Notes: a model not told the origin generated them from the letters alone. A stretch of 39,724 nt of DNA from Candidatus Nitrosomaritimum aestuariumsis (GCA_013867335.1 JACEMX010000172.1:1-39724), one strand, 5' to 3'; shown: positions 24,733 through 33,632, counted from the first letter of the stretch. Translations and numbers: made by a program.

Positions 24733-24856
24733 TTTCTCGTAGTAATTTACGATAACCCGCACACTCTTTGCAGATGGGCTTTCCTTTGTACTTTGGATTA
24801 CCATCAGTAATTTTTCCAGTTGCCTTGTTTGCCTTACAAATACAGCAATCAACCAT
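24725..24856 (-). CDS. 43-aa zinc-ribbon microprotein
   Basis: ATG to TAG, 43 residues. CCIC at 4-7 and CKEC at 29-32 form a four-Cys zinc site; between them is a K/G-rich loop, then a basic helix G-Y-R-K-L-L-R-E. The spacing looks like a small zinc ribbon or treble clef. Its 3' end overlaps the 84-aa gene by 8 nt. Confidence 0.65.
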   Translation of the reverse strand: MVDCCICKANKATGKITDGNPKYKGKPICKECAGYRKLLRETK

Positions 24857-24939
24857 AGTTGAACAGGTAAATTTGCAATTTATAAAAATTGGCAATTATG
24901 GTAAAAAAGAGATAAATTCAAAGAAACGGATCTACTATA

Positions 24940-25296
24940 ATGCACAAATGTGATTTTTGTGGTTCTTTGTTTGGAGATAGAATATGCTACTTTTGCGATA
25001 AGACTTGTTGCACTAATTGTATGACAGATGACCGTACCCGTTGCAAAGAGTGCTATATCAAAAAAAGACGATTAGGATGGAAAAAGCTACTAAAGCGAAA
25101 CAAAGTTGTTCTTATTTTTGTAGGGTTTTTATGGTTATATGCCGTTTTTCCTGGTCCATTTTTTCCAGGATTAGATCCAATGTTCTATACCATTTCCGTA
25201 GTGGCATTATTGCTAATTATGATTCCAATTTGCATTGCATTATTTTTCTGGTCGCTTAATCCACCTAAATCAGATGTTAGAAAAAGAAAAGACTAA
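24940..25296 (+). CDS. Zinc-finger membrane protein, two TM
   Basis: A 118-aa protein. The N-terminal ~40 residues hold nine Cys in CxxC-type pairs (CDFC, CYFC, CCTNC, CKEC), probably two zinc sites of the B-box/treble-clef kind. A basic K-R segment and two hydrophobic helices (about 53-72 and 84-104) follow, with a basic tail. The zinc domain would face the cytoplasm by the positive-inside rule. Function unknown. Confidence 0.7.
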   Translation: MHKCDFCGSLFGDRICYFCDKTCCTNCMTDDRTRCKECYIKKRRLGWKKLLKRNKVVLIFVGFLWLYAVFPGPFFPGLDPMFYTISVVALLLIMIPICIALFFWSLNPPKSDVRKRKD

Positions 25297-25335
25297 GATT
25301 AATTCAAAGTTAAAACCTGTTTGATTAATTAGAAA

Positions 25336-25593
25336 TTATTTTTTAGATTGTTTTACTTCTAATGGAGCAATCATTTTTGCTCGGTTTTTATTTCTGCGAT
25401 TAGAGCGTAAGCGAGTTTTACAGCATGGACAAAGATAAGATTCAGTTATGATGTACTGGGCACATAGAGCGCACCACTTTTGCCCATTTGAATAACGAAA
25501 GTTACCAGGCAAAAATTTTGAGAATTTTTTTAATTTTTCAGCTTTTGATTCTTTTTTGAGTCTATCACAAAGTCCAGAGCAAACTTGGGCCAT
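25336..25593 (-). CDS. 85-aa basic zinc protein, paralogue of 37224 gene
   Basis: ATG start, 85 aa. C-x3-C near the N-terminus, a Lys-rich linker, then N-G-Q-K-W-C-A-L-C and C-P-C-C-K-T-R-L-R, with a very basic tail. The protein at 37224-37445 has the same layout (NGQKRCQYC and CPCCTRRLR). Basic and metal-binding character suggests nucleic-acid contact. Family name unknown to me. Confidence 0.75.
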   Translation of the reverse strand: MAQVCSGLCDRLKKESKAEKLKKFSKFLPGNFRYSNGQKWCALCAQYIITESYLCPCCKTRLRSNRRNKNRAKMIAPLEVKQSKK

Positions 25594-25738
25594 TTTTTCT
25601 CAAGATAATATGGAATCTTTTCAACTAATATACCTCACAGTGACCAAAAGGTAACTCCATCTGGAAATAATTCTTATTTTATCGAAATTCTAATTCATTT
25701 CAATCTAAGATTATAACCCCAAATCAACAGCATTTACC

Positions 25739-26245
25739 ATGACAAAAGTCACAGCGTACATTGCATCAAGTTTGGACGGATTTATTGCAAAAGAAGATAG
25801 AAGTGTGGATTGGCTTCCAGAAAACGCCGAATCAGGATATAATGACTTTTACAAATCAATAGACACCGTAATTATTGGCAAAGTCACCTATGAGCAAATA
25901 CTGACATTTGGTAAATACCCATACAATGACAAAAAATCATTAGTTTTTACCAGAACTAATCAAAATACAGACGAAAATATAGAATTTCTTCTCGATGTTG
26001 AAAAGTTCATAGAAAGTGGTTTTCTTGGTGCAGGGGAAAACATATGGCTAGTTGGAGGAGCTCAAATTATCGCAGCTTTTCTAAAAAATCAAGCAATAGA
26101 CGAGATAATAATATCATTCATCCCAGTGCTGTTGGGAAAAGGAATACCGCTTTTCGAAAACATAGAAAATGAAATTAAACTTGAATTAATTAAAACCAAA
26201 AAATATGATCAATTGATAGAGACACATTACAAAGTTTTGAAATAA
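25739..26245 (+). CDS. RibD C-terminal/DHFR-like reductase
   Basis: A 168-aa protein with the DHFR-fold marks A-S-L-D-G-F-I-A near the N-terminus, a V-I-I-G-K-V-T-Y-E-Q segment, the NADPH-binding W-L-V-G-G-A-Q-I-I strand-loop, and F-I-P-V-L-L-G-K-G near the end. It belongs to the RibD_C group of NAD(P)H-dependent reductases. The substrate may be a pteridine or pyrimidine, but is not determined by sequence. Monocistronic. Confidence 0.9.
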   Translation: MTKVTAYIASSLDGFIAKEDRSVDWLPENAESGYNDFYKSIDTVIIGKVTYEQILTFGKYPYNDKKSLVFTRTNQNTDENIEFLLDVEKFIESGFLGAGENIWLVGGAQIIAAFLKNQAIDEIIISFIPVLLGKGIPLFENIENEIKLELIKTKKYDQLIETHYKVLK

Positions 26246-26279
26246 TTACCTACAACTCTTTAGAATCATTAATACTTGA

Positions 26280-27557
26280 ATGGTTTTACTTTTTTTTGTG
26301 CAGCGAAAAATCATCATAATTGGGATATTGATGTTTGTTGTATCAATTGTCATTAATCCGATTTATGCTCAATTTACCGACTACAATGACCATGATCCAG
26401 GGATTACTTTAGTTGAAATCCCATCATGGATTAAAAATACAGCGCAGTGGTGGGCAACAGATGCAATTACAGAGAGAGAGTTTTTACAAGCAATAGAATA
26501 CTTGATAGATAATAAAATTATACTAATTTCAGTTTCACCGGCAGAAGACATTCCAAATATCACAGCTACTTACACCTTGCCAGCTAGCCGTCAAGCAGAA
26601 TTTGTTCAGGTTTCAGGCAGTTTTGATATAAAACACACAGGACCATTGACATTAACAATTATCCAACCAGATAAATCAGAACTAATCCTTACTACAATAT
26701 CAAGAGATGGAACATTTGCTGCAACAATGGAGATTACATCAGACTCTCAAATCGGAGCTTATGTCGTTTATGCAGAAATTGAAGGAGAGTTACATTTGGT
26801 AAATGCATTTGAAATCAAAGACAGAGATACGAATAAAGTTCCAGTATGGATTAAAAACAATGCACAGTGGTGGTCTGAAAGTAAGATTACTGATTTAGAC
26901 TTTGTAAAAGGAATTGAATTTTTGGTTTCAAATAAAATAATTGTGATAGACACACCATCAAAACAAACTATACCACCAGGCCCTGGACTAACTGAAGATA
27001 AATGCTCAGGAAATGCTAGATGTTTTTCAGGGCAAGTCACTCAAGTAATTGATGGGGATACAATTAGAATTAACGAGCATTCTATTAGGTTTGCAATGTC
27101 TTCTGCACCCGAACTTGGGGATACGGGTGGAGAAGAGGCACTAGATTTTATTGACGATATTTGTCCTGTCGGTTCTATTGCTTTAGTTGATGAGGATGAT
27201 GGTCAAACGGAGGGAAGTTACGGTAGAATTGTGGCGGTAATTTACTGCAATGATAGAAATCTTAATTCAGAACTACTAGATGCTAATCTAGGGTATTTGG
27301 CCACCGAATTTTGCTCAAAATCAGAATTTTCATCAGAAAAGTGGGCACAAAAACATGGATGTGCAGACTCTAAACCGAATCTCAGCATAGAGGTAACAGA
27401 ATCAGAAAATTGTGACCCATCATATCCGGACTTTTGCATACCATCTCCACCGCCTGATTTGGATTGTAAAGATATACCACAAAAGAAATTCACAGTGTTA
27501 CAACCAGATCCCCACAAATTTGATGGGAATTATGATGGATTTGGTTGCGAAAGATAG
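26280..27557 (+). CDS. Exported SNase-like nuclease with W-modules and Excalibur domain
   Basis: A 425-aa protein. Signal segment 10-30; W-module 1 at 47-83; an Ig-like beta domain (about 93-180); W-module 2 at 187-223; SNase domain about 245-362; Excalibur-type calcium motif at the end (DPHKFDGNYDGFGC). SNase residues match staphylococcal nuclease by position: VIDGDT (Asp258 and Asp260 region), R270, E278 and R316. It is probably a calcium-dependent extracellular nuclease, perhaps for scavenging DNA. Eleven Cys point to disulfides outside the cell. Confidence 0.85.
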   Translation: MVLLFFVQRKIIIIGILMFVVSIVINPIYAQFTDYNDHDPGITLVEIPSWIKNTAQWWATDAITEREFLQAIEYLIDNKIILISVSPAEDIPNITATYTLPASRQAEFVQVSGSFDIKHTGPLTLTIIQPDKSELILTTISRDGTFAATMEITSDSQIGAYVVYAEIEGELHLVNAFEIKDRDTNKVPVWIKNNAQWWSESKITDLDFVKGIEFLVSNKIIVIDTPSKQTIPPGPGLTEDKCSGNARCFSGQVTQVIDGDTIRINEHSIRFAMSSAPELGDTGGEEALDFIDDICPVGSIALVDEDDGQTEGSYGRIVAVIYCNDRNLNSELLDANLGYLATEFCSKSEFSSEKWAQKHGCADSKPNLSIEVTESENCDPSYPDFCIPSPPPDLDCKDIPQKKFTVLQPDPHKFDGNYDGFGCER

Positions 27558-27814
27558 TAAAAATCATACCATTCTAATTTAATTTTCTTGTTTTCAAATT
27601 TCATATTACAGTGTAACAATTAATTTTTTCATCAAAGAAAGTTTAAGGTTAAAATCAAAATTGTGTAAGATTAGTTTATTGCAATCATTACAAAAAGTTA
27701 AGTCAATGAAAAATAATTTTCATAAAATTTTTCAAAATTAATTCTAGCTATTATTATAACTTGTAAGCTAGATGTTTAGAGATTAGTTATGTAAAAATAA
27801 GTGCATTATAGTTT

Positions 27815-27943
27815 ATGGTACAAGTGATTGTTGAAAAAGAATTTAGCAACGAAATAATAGAAAGTACAAAAAAATGTTATCTTTGCAAAGCTTTGTTTCC
27901 AGTTGAATACAAAGACTGTCCAAGATGCAGTATGTTCAGATAA
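27815..27943 (+). CDS. 42-aa zinc-ribbon microprotein
   Basis: ATG to TAA, 42 residues: an acidic helical N-terminus, C21-Y-L-C24 and C35-P-R-C38 ten residues apart, a compact zinc ribbon, and a short end. It stands alone in an AT-rich gap. No family name is assigned. Confidence 0.6.
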   Translation: MVQVIVEKEFSNEIIESTKKCYLCKALFPVEYKDCPRCSMFR

Positions 27944-28131
27944 TAGATTCAGAATAATAGGAATTATCTGTAACGTGTAACGATAACATAAGACGTGTTG
28001 TAACATAGTTGTATTGCTATTTCTAATATAGAATTAGGTCATACACCGTACATGAACACAATGTTGCATAAAAATTTCAAACATGAAATTTTAATCAATC
28101 CAAGAAAAATACCAGCAAATCTAGTTTGAGA

Positions 28132-28833
28132 TTATTGGCTAATTTTCATCAAGCCATCTTTAATTAAAAACTGAATGCCAAGAACGAAGGAGCTGTCATC
28201 GATTTGTCCATCTGCCCACCATCTTGCATTTTGTTTTATCCAGTCTGGAATCTCATTAGTGTCTGAAGATGTACCTTGCTCAGTGGCAGGAATTACCATC
28301 AATCCATCTTTAATCAAGAATTGAATTCCTTGAACAAATGAGCTGTCATCGATTTGTCCATCGGCCCACCATCCAGCATTACTTTTAATCCAGTCCGGGA
28401 TTTTTGTGCCTGATTCTTGTATAGTATCACCTGCAATTACTGTAAACGAAAACTTTTCCACAGTAACCTTTGAGCTTCCATATTGGGCCCTAGCAGTATA
28501 TTCCCCTTCAGCAAAGTCATCACCCAAAACGATTTCATGAGAAAAGGAGGTATCAGAATTTACTGGGAATTTTTCATTTAAGATAAGACTTCGTTGAGAG
28601 TCAAATATTGTGATTTGTAAACTTCTATCCTCACTGTACTTGTTAACATTGCCGGAAATAACAAGCGAGTCTCCAAGATTGTAGGATTTCTCATCAGAGT
28701 AAATTTCAATAGTGTAATTTCCGCTGCTGCTTTGAGCAGGAGGTCCACCATAACCAAATACATTTTGACCTGAAAAAGATACAACAAGTAAGGAACAAAT
28801 CGCAATACTCAAAATTTTTGTTTTGTTCACCAT
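28132..28833 (-). CDS. Exported Ig-like protein with two W-modules
   Basis: A 233-aa protein. The signal peptide (about 5-30) is followed by an Ig/macroglobulin-like domain (about 42-135) with the Y-N-L-G-D-S-L-V-I-S-G pattern. Two almost identical W-modules (about 146-182 and 196-232) close the chain, each P-D-W-I-K then W-W-A-D-G-Q-I-D-D-S-S-F. It is the smallest clear member of the W-module group here, and the cleanest for defining the module. Confidence 0.75.
   Translation of the reverse strand: MVNKTKILSIAICSLLVVSFSGQNVFGYGGPPAQSSSGNYTIEIYSDEKSYNLGDSLVISGNVNKYSEDRSLQITIFDSQRSLILNEKFPVNSDTSFSHEIVLGDDFAEGEYTARAQYGSSKVTVEKFSFTVIAGDTIQESGTKIPDWIKSNAGWWADGQIDDSSFVQGIQFLIKDGLMVIPATEQGTSSDTNEIPDWIKQNARWWADGQIDDSSFVLGIQFLIKDGLMKISQ
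28147..28402 (-). repeat. Direct DNA repeat encoding two W-modules
   Basis: Two ~106-bp copies (28147-28252 and 28297-28402) lie exactly 150 bp apart. A block of 22 identical bases sits at 28191-28212 and 28341-28362. The in-frame spacing and high identity show a recent module duplication within the gene. Confidence 0.75.
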
Positions 28834-28962
28834 CTTTACCTTTTTTTGCTCTTAATAGACCTTAAGGTATGCTTTATTCCCAGTAGTATTTTTTAGAGAA
28901 AGCCTTCACGATCATTTCAATTTTGGCAAAATCTTAATTTTAAGTTCTTTGTTTTTTCTGAC

Positions 28963-29634
28963 ATGCAATATGAAATCATAAAAAATCCAATGGGATTAAT
29001 CGAATTTACCCTAAACAAAGGAGAAACCATCACTGCTGAAGCTGCAGCAATGGTATACATCAAAGGAGAGATAGAAACAAACACTAGAATGAGAAAAAGT
29101 GGTTTTCTAAAGTCACTCAAAGCAGCGGCATTTGGAGGAGAATCATTTTTTGTAAACGAGTTTATCGCACATGAGGATGACTGTAAGCTTGGGCTCACAG
29201 GAAACATGTTAGGAGATATCGAGGTTATTCATGTAGATGAAGAGTTCATAATACAGTCGGGTGCATTTATTGGTTCAACTGAAGGCATTACACTTGATAC
29301 TCAATGGCAGGGATTCACCAAAGGAATTTTTGGAAGTAACCTATTCATGCTTAAGACAATGGGTACGGGAGACATGTTCGTTAATGCATGGGGAGGAATT
29401 GTCTCAAAAAAGCTAGAATCAGGAGAAAAAATGATTCTTGATAACTATCAGCTAGTAGCATTAAGCTCTACTGCACAGTACAGAGTTACAAAACATGGAA
29501 GTTACAAGACATCCTTGTTTGGAGGAGAGGCATTAGTAATGGAAATTGTCGGGCCTGGAACAGTCTATATGCAAACTAAGAACTTTATGGAGTTTGTTCG
29601 TGCGATAATACCATACCTTCCAAAAAGAAATTAG
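28963..29634 (+). CDS. AIM24/TIGR00266-family protein
   Basis: A 223-aa beta-rich protein typical of the AIM24 family: L-N-K-G-E-T-I-T-A-E-A-A-A-M near the start, a basic R-K-S-G-F-L-K-S-L-K-A loop, the G-D-I-E-V-I-H-V strand, and L-F-G-G-E-A-L-V-M near the end. No membrane segment. Structurally a bacterial tryptophan-RNA-attenuator-like beta fold; cellular role not established. Confidence 0.85.
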   Translation: MQYEIIKNPMGLIEFTLNKGETITAEAAAMVYIKGEIETNTRMRKSGFLKSLKAAAFGGESFFVNEFIAHEDDCKLGLTGNMLGDIEVIHVDEEFIIQSGAFIGSTEGITLDTQWQGFTKGIFGSNLFMLKTMGTGDMFVNAWGGIVSKKLESGEKMILDNYQLVALSSTAQYRVTKHGSYKTSLFGGEALVMEIVGPGTVYMQTKNFMEFVRAIIPYLPKRN

Positions 29635-29844
29635 ATCATCCCTCCACAAGGATCACTTAAGAAAATTACCTTGTTTATGAGGAATACATTCCGGATGAAA
29701 TTAACCAGAGGAATCATCAAGATCCCTCACAATTCAAACAAGGTTGGTATTTGTGAATAAAATCCAGTATTCTACGTAGATCTTTAGGTTTTTAATTTAT
29801 GAGAAATGACAAGTTTTTTATTTTTGCCAAAAATTGTTTGATTA

Positions 29845-30696
29845 ATGAAAATGCACAGTAAACCCGTTTTCTCTCTATTGGCAGTTTTTACAATTGCAAT
29901 GACACTAGGCATTTCTAATGCATTTGCCGAAGTCGCAACTGTCAGTACTCCACAAGGAACATCCGTTCCCGGGTGTGAGGCAACAAACGAGTGCTACATA
30001 CCCTACGAGATAACAATCAATGTAGGTGAAGAGGTAACCTGGTCAAATGATGACTCCGCAGCTCACACAGTAACTGCAGGAAGCGCATCTGATGGTCCAT
30101 CAGGCGTATTTGATAGCAGTCTGTTTATGGCAGGTACAACTTTCTCTCACACATTTGAAGAAGCAGGTACATTTCCTTACTTTTGCATGGTTCATCCATG
30201 GATGGAAGGAATTGTAAATGTTGGAACGGCAGAAGTAACAACAACAAGTACACCACAGCCTGAATTAATCTCAGAGAAACCTGCTGAAGAATCTCAAGTT
30301 TCAGTATCTTTAGATCATGAAATTTCAGGTGGGCAAGTAACAAGCATGACAGCTGATGGAAGCCAAAATTCTGTAATCATAGAAGTTGATTCAACTGATG
30401 ATGGTCAAATCACAGTTACATTACCAAGAGATGTTGTTGATGCAACAATTGGTGATGAAGATGACGAATTTTTTGTCCTAGTTGACAATGAAGAAGTTGC
30501 CTTTGAGGAAACAAAAACATCTACTGACAGAACACTAACAATAGAAGTTCCTGCAGGAACAGAAACCATAGAGATTATTGGTACCTTTGCCATTCCAGAA
30601 TTTGGAACAATCGCAGCTATGATATTAGGAATTGCAATAGTTTCAATAATTGCAATTACTGCAAAGACAAAGCTTAGTGTAATGCCAAGAATATAG
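29845..30696 (+). CDS. PEFG-CTERM blue-copper (cupredoxin) protein
   Basis: A 283-aa protein. The signal peptide (about 1-28) is followed by a plastocyanin-like domain (about 30-127) with type-1 copper ligands H74, C114, H117 and M120. A second beta domain (about 145-245) is acidic. The C-terminus has PEFG at 251-254, a hydrophobic helix and a basic end, the PEFG-CTERM sorting signal for archaeosortase-type processing in thaumarchaea. Probably a periplasmic electron carrier; ammonia-oxidising archaea use copper proteins in place of cytochromes c. Confidence 0.93.
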   Translation: MKMHSKPVFSLLAVFTIAMTLGISNAFAEVATVSTPQGTSVPGCEATNECYIPYEITINVGEEVTWSNDDSAAHTVTAGSASDGPSGVFDSSLFMAGTTFSHTFEEAGTFPYFCMVHPWMEGIVNVGTAEVTTTSTPQPELISEKPAEESQVSVSLDHEISGGQVTSMTADGSQNSVIIEVDSTDDGQITVTLPRDVVDATIGDEDDEFFVLVDNEEVAFEETKTSTDRTLTIEVPAGTETIEIIGTFAIPEFGTIAAMILGIAIVSIIAITAKTKLSVMPRI

Positions 30697-30710
30697 AGAA
30701 TACTTCATCA

Positions 30711-30729
30711 CTTTTCTTTTTATTTTATT
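30711..30729 (+). terminator. Oligo-T terminator after the cupredoxin gene
   Basis: Starting 15 bases after the stop is a run of T-rich sequence (about 15 T in 19 bases) on the coding strand, the usual archaeal termination signal. Confidence 0.5.
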
Positions 30730-30767
30730 CATTCAAATGTAATGTATCAAAACAATTATTTGAAAAG

Positions 30768-31565
30768 TTAGAAAAATAAAGTTCTTGACAAAATGTATGC
30801 AGAAATTACAAAAAGCACCACTGCAAATATTTTGCCAAGAGACTCTTTTGGAATCTTGTCAGTTAACTTTACTCCAAAAAGACCCCCCATCACTCCACCT
30901 ATTACAAACAAGAAGGCGACAGTAATTTCCACGTGTCCTGCAACAAAATAGCTGCTAGCTGTTGTCAATCCAAAAGCACTAACAGATACCAGGGATGTGC
31001 CTATTGCTTGAAGGATGTTGAGTCCTCCCGAATACATTAGAGTAGGTACAATCAAAAATCCTCCCCCTATTCCAAAATAACCAGCAAGGGCTCCAACAAA
31101 AAATCCTGATAGAGGAATGTTCTTTTTTGATAACACTACCAATGACTGTTTTCCAGAGCTTTGTACGTCATATTGGGCGGTTTTTCTCTTTAACATCAAA
31201 AATCCTACCACTCCCATGAATAATGCAAAGAACATCACTAAGTTTTCAGAAGGAGTAAGCAATCCCAATTGAGCACCCAACAACGTTCCTCCCAGTCCAG
31301 GTAATGCAAATGCAAATCCTGTTCTGAGTTGAACATTGTTTTTTCTTTTATGAGATATTAGATTGATGGCAGCAATAGTGCCAACAGCTAATGCAGATGT
31401 CCCTATTGCAACATGAACATCTTTTACTCCGACAACATACAAAAGTAAAGGAACCGCAAGGACAGAACCTCCACCCCCAAGCAAACCCAAGCTTAGTCCT
31501 ACTGCCATCCCTGACAAAATAGAAAGAAACAGCGCCAGTGGATCTAAGAGAAACTCAACTGGCAT
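30768..31565 (-). CDS. TauE/SafE family exporter (copy 2)
   Basis: About 265 aa, start chosen at ATG 31565 (a TTG at 31589 is further out). Repeated TauE/SafE signature GLLGGGGSVLAVP near the start and YFGIGGGFLIVP mid-protein; about eight membrane segments. It overlaps the 3' end of the rhodanese-MBL gene by 11 nt. That coupling makes export of sulfite, the product of persulfide oxidation, its likely job. Confidence 0.9.
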   Translation of the reverse strand: MPVEFLLDPLALFLSILSGMAVGLSLGLLGGGGSVLAVPLLLYVVGVKDVHVAIGTSALAVGTIAAINLISHKRKNNVQLRTGFAFALPGLGGTLLGAQLGLLTPSENLVMFFALFMGVVGFLMLKRKTAQYDVQSSGKQSLVVLSKKNIPLSGFFVGALAGYFGIGGGFLIVPTLMYSGGLNILQAIGTSLVSVSAFGLTTASSYFVAGHVEITVAFLFVIGGVMGGLFGVKLTDKIPKESLGKIFAVVLFVISAYILSRTLFF

Positions 31566-32958
31566 CCACCGCACACCTGTTTGGACCAATCTCCAAATCA
31601 GGCACCTCAGTTAGAACTAATTCAATTTCTCCCTTGTTGACTGCAATGATTTTTCTGTAATTCATCGGTCTTGGAAGAGTTTTTGCTACTACCTTTTGGA
31701 TAAATTCTGGTTTTGGAATATCAAGCCAAGGAAGATTCTTGGATTGTTGGATGGTAGAATAAAATGCACCATCTACCGGACTAATATCTTGTCCATGATG
31801 GGTTGGAAATACCAGAGTATAGTGTGGGAGTTGAAGTAATTTTTTGTGAAGAGTTGCATACAATTCTTCAGTAAATTCTTCGGCATTGTCTCTCAAATCA
31901 GGTCTTCCAATGGACTCTACAAATAGGATATCTCCTGTAAAGACATATTTTTCATCTACGACAAAGCTAAGGCTTCCCGGAGTATGTCCCGGAGTATGAA
32001 GGACTCTCAAATTTGTGTTCCCAAAAGCAAATTGGTCTGCATCGCCAACAAAATTTGCATCAAAGTCATACCCCTCGTATTGAGAGAGATATAGTTTTGC
32101 ACCAGTTACCTCTGCCAAATCTCTCGCAGAAGAGACATGATCAGCATGTTGATGAGTGTCAAAGATTTTTGTAATCTTGAAACCATTTTGTTTTTCAAGT
32201 TCAGTGTATCTTTCAACAGGATAGAGGGGGTCTATCACCACTGCTTCGTCATTAGACACTACAATGTGTGATAGGCATCCCTTTCCAATCTTTTGTACTT
32301 GAATGATTTGTATTGGTTCGGATACCACAGTTACTGGTTTTAGTACTTGATTCCAATTGGTTAATCCACCTGCAAGAGTTTGAGAGGAGATTCCTGCTCG
32401 TGATAGAGCAAAACCGGCAATCATTGCCCTGCTTCCATGTGGACAAATTGTTACAATCTCTTTGTCGTGAGGGATCTTCTCCAGTATCTTCGGGTTAAAT
32501 AGATCCTTTAGCGGAATATTGACACTTCCAGGGATTCGATATTCAGAAAACTCATCAGAATCCCTTACATCTAGCAAGAACTTTTCATCCAGGGTTGATT
32601 CTAATTCTTCAGCAGTGATATGCTTGCCTGTTTTTCCTGTGGAAAGATTTCCCTTCCAACTGGAGAAACCTTCTTTCAGATAGTAAGCATCGAGTCCAAA
32701 TTCATTCATCATCTGTGCGATTTCTTTTGAAATTTCTTCAGGCTCTGAAATTAACACAATCTTTACGTTTTCTGGGATTTTAGGCAAAATCTTCTCTTTT
32801 GCTTGCGCATCACAAACTGCATGAACAGACCCGTCCACATGAGATTGTTCAAACTGCTCTAATGAACGTAGGTCAAACACAAGCATAGGTTTTTGCTGTG
32901 CCATATCCTGGCTTAGCTGTTCTGAGGATATAGTTAGATTTTTGGAAATTTGTTTCAT
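31555..32958 (-). CDS. Rhodanese-rhodanese-MBL fusion (persulfide dioxygenase-like)
   Basis: 467 aa from the ATG at 32958 (a TTG at 33006 is less likely, because promoter and operator lie there). The order is: rhodanese 1 (about 10-105) without an active Cys (LISEPEE in its place); rhodanese 2 (about 113-205) with Cys172 in ICPHGSR; then an MBL domain (about 215-465) with THQHADH at 268-274, HTPGHTPGS, and FTGDILF. In bacteria the MBL domain is on the N-terminal side, so the fusion order is notable. It probably oxidises sulfane sulfur to sulfite. Coupled to TauE/SafE. Confidence 0.9.
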   Translation of the reverse strand: MKQISKNLTISSEQLSQDMAQQKPMLVFDLRSLEQFEQSHVDGSVHAVCDAQAKEKILPKIPENVKIVLISEPEEISKEIAQMMNEFGLDAYYLKEGFSSWKGNLSTGKTGKHITAEELESTLDEKFLLDVRDSDEFSEYRIPGSVNIPLKDLFNPKILEKIPHDKEIVTICPHGSRAMIAGFALSRAGISSQTLAGGLTNWNQVLKPVTVVSEPIQIIQVQKIGKGCLSHIVVSNDEAVVIDPLYPVERYTELEKQNGFKITKIFDTHQHADHVSSARDLAEVTGAKLYLSQYEGYDFDANFVGDADQFAFGNTNLRVLHTPGHTPGSLSFVVDEKYVFTGDILFVESIGRPDLRDNAEEFTEELYATLHKKLLQLPHYTLVFPTHHGQDISPVDGAFYSTIQQSKNLPWLDIPKPEFIQKVVAKTLPRPMNYRKIIAVNKGEIELVLTEVPDLEIGPNRCAVDAS

Positions 32959-33001
32959 GACAAAAAGAGGTTTTTGTAAAATATAATCAAGAAGTTTATA
33001 C

Positions 33002-33015
33002 TGCAATCAATTGCA
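33002..33015. promoter_or_regulatory. Palindromic operator TGCAAT-CA-ATTGCA
   Basis: A perfect 6-bp inverted repeat with a 2-bp centre. It lies 8 bases before the RHH regulator start (33023) and next to the TATA-like TATAAAC of the divergent rhodanese-MBL gene. A dimer of the RHH protein bound here would block both promoters, giving autorepression. Confidence 0.5.
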
Positions 33016-33022
33016 AGCATAA

Positions 33023-33553
33023 TTGGATTTGAGCAAAAAAACATCCACCATCACATTTCGAATAGATGAAAAATATGAAAAAGGACTAAGAAAAGAGGCC
33101 GAAGAAAAAAGAATTAGCATGAACACTTTGGCAAATCAAATTTTCGGAGACCATGTAGAGTTGGACCAGTATATGAAAAAGTTTGGAATGGTAGAGATGA
33201 GCAAGGGCTCATTTCGCGAGTTGCTCAACTCTCTGGATGAAAAAAACATCATTAATTTTGCAAAATCAGTTGGCTCAAAGGAGCCCAAGGACTTTATTTT
33301 ATTCAAATGGAAAGAACTAACATCTGAATCCATAACAGAGTTCATCAAGATGTATTTTGAGCATTGTGGTTATGGAATGTGCGATATGCAAAAAGAAGAA
33401 AGCCTCAGGACGGTCAGTGTCCATCATGAGTTTGGAAAGAATGGATCTATATTCTTAAAGGCATTCTTGGAGGCAATCATTCAATCCACATTAGAAAAAG
33501 ATGGAGAAGTGGCAACTACTGAAAATTCAGTAACTCTAAAGTTCTCAGATTAG
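33023..33553 (+). CDS. RHH-type transcription regulator with C-terminal domain
   Basis: A 176-aa protein from TTG (a second TTG is two codons on). The N-terminal ribbon-helix-helix part (about 8-45) has the pattern T-I-T-F-R-I-D-E then helix K-G-L-R-K-E-A and a second helix M-N-T-L-A-N-Q-I-F. The remainder (about 50-176) is an alpha/beta domain with a Cys pair (YGMCDM). It is divergent from the sulfur gene pair, which it likely controls. The ligand is unknown. Confidence 0.75.
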   Translation: MDLSKKTSTITFRIDEKYEKGLRKEAEEKRISMNTLANQIFGDHVELDQYMKKFGMVEMSKGSFRELLNSLDEKNIINFAKSVGSKEPKDFILFKWKELTSESITEFIKMYFEHCGYGMCDMQKEESLRTVSVHHEFGKNGSIFLKAFLEAIIQSTLEKDGEVATTENSVTLKFSD

Positions 33554-33632
33554 CTAATTTTACACTCAATATGAGTAATTATTTCAAAAATACTTGGATT
33601 GTGTAGCATTGGAGATTTATGAATAAAGAGAT

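Noticed and set aside
27806-28006. 66-aa minus-strand frame in the 27.8-28.0 kb gap
   Set aside because: Phe/Leu-rich without motif and antisense to the 42-aa zinc protein.
29677-29760. 27-aa frame before the cupredoxin gene
   Set aside because: Too short, no Cys pattern or clear ribosome site, and no family; coding not supported.
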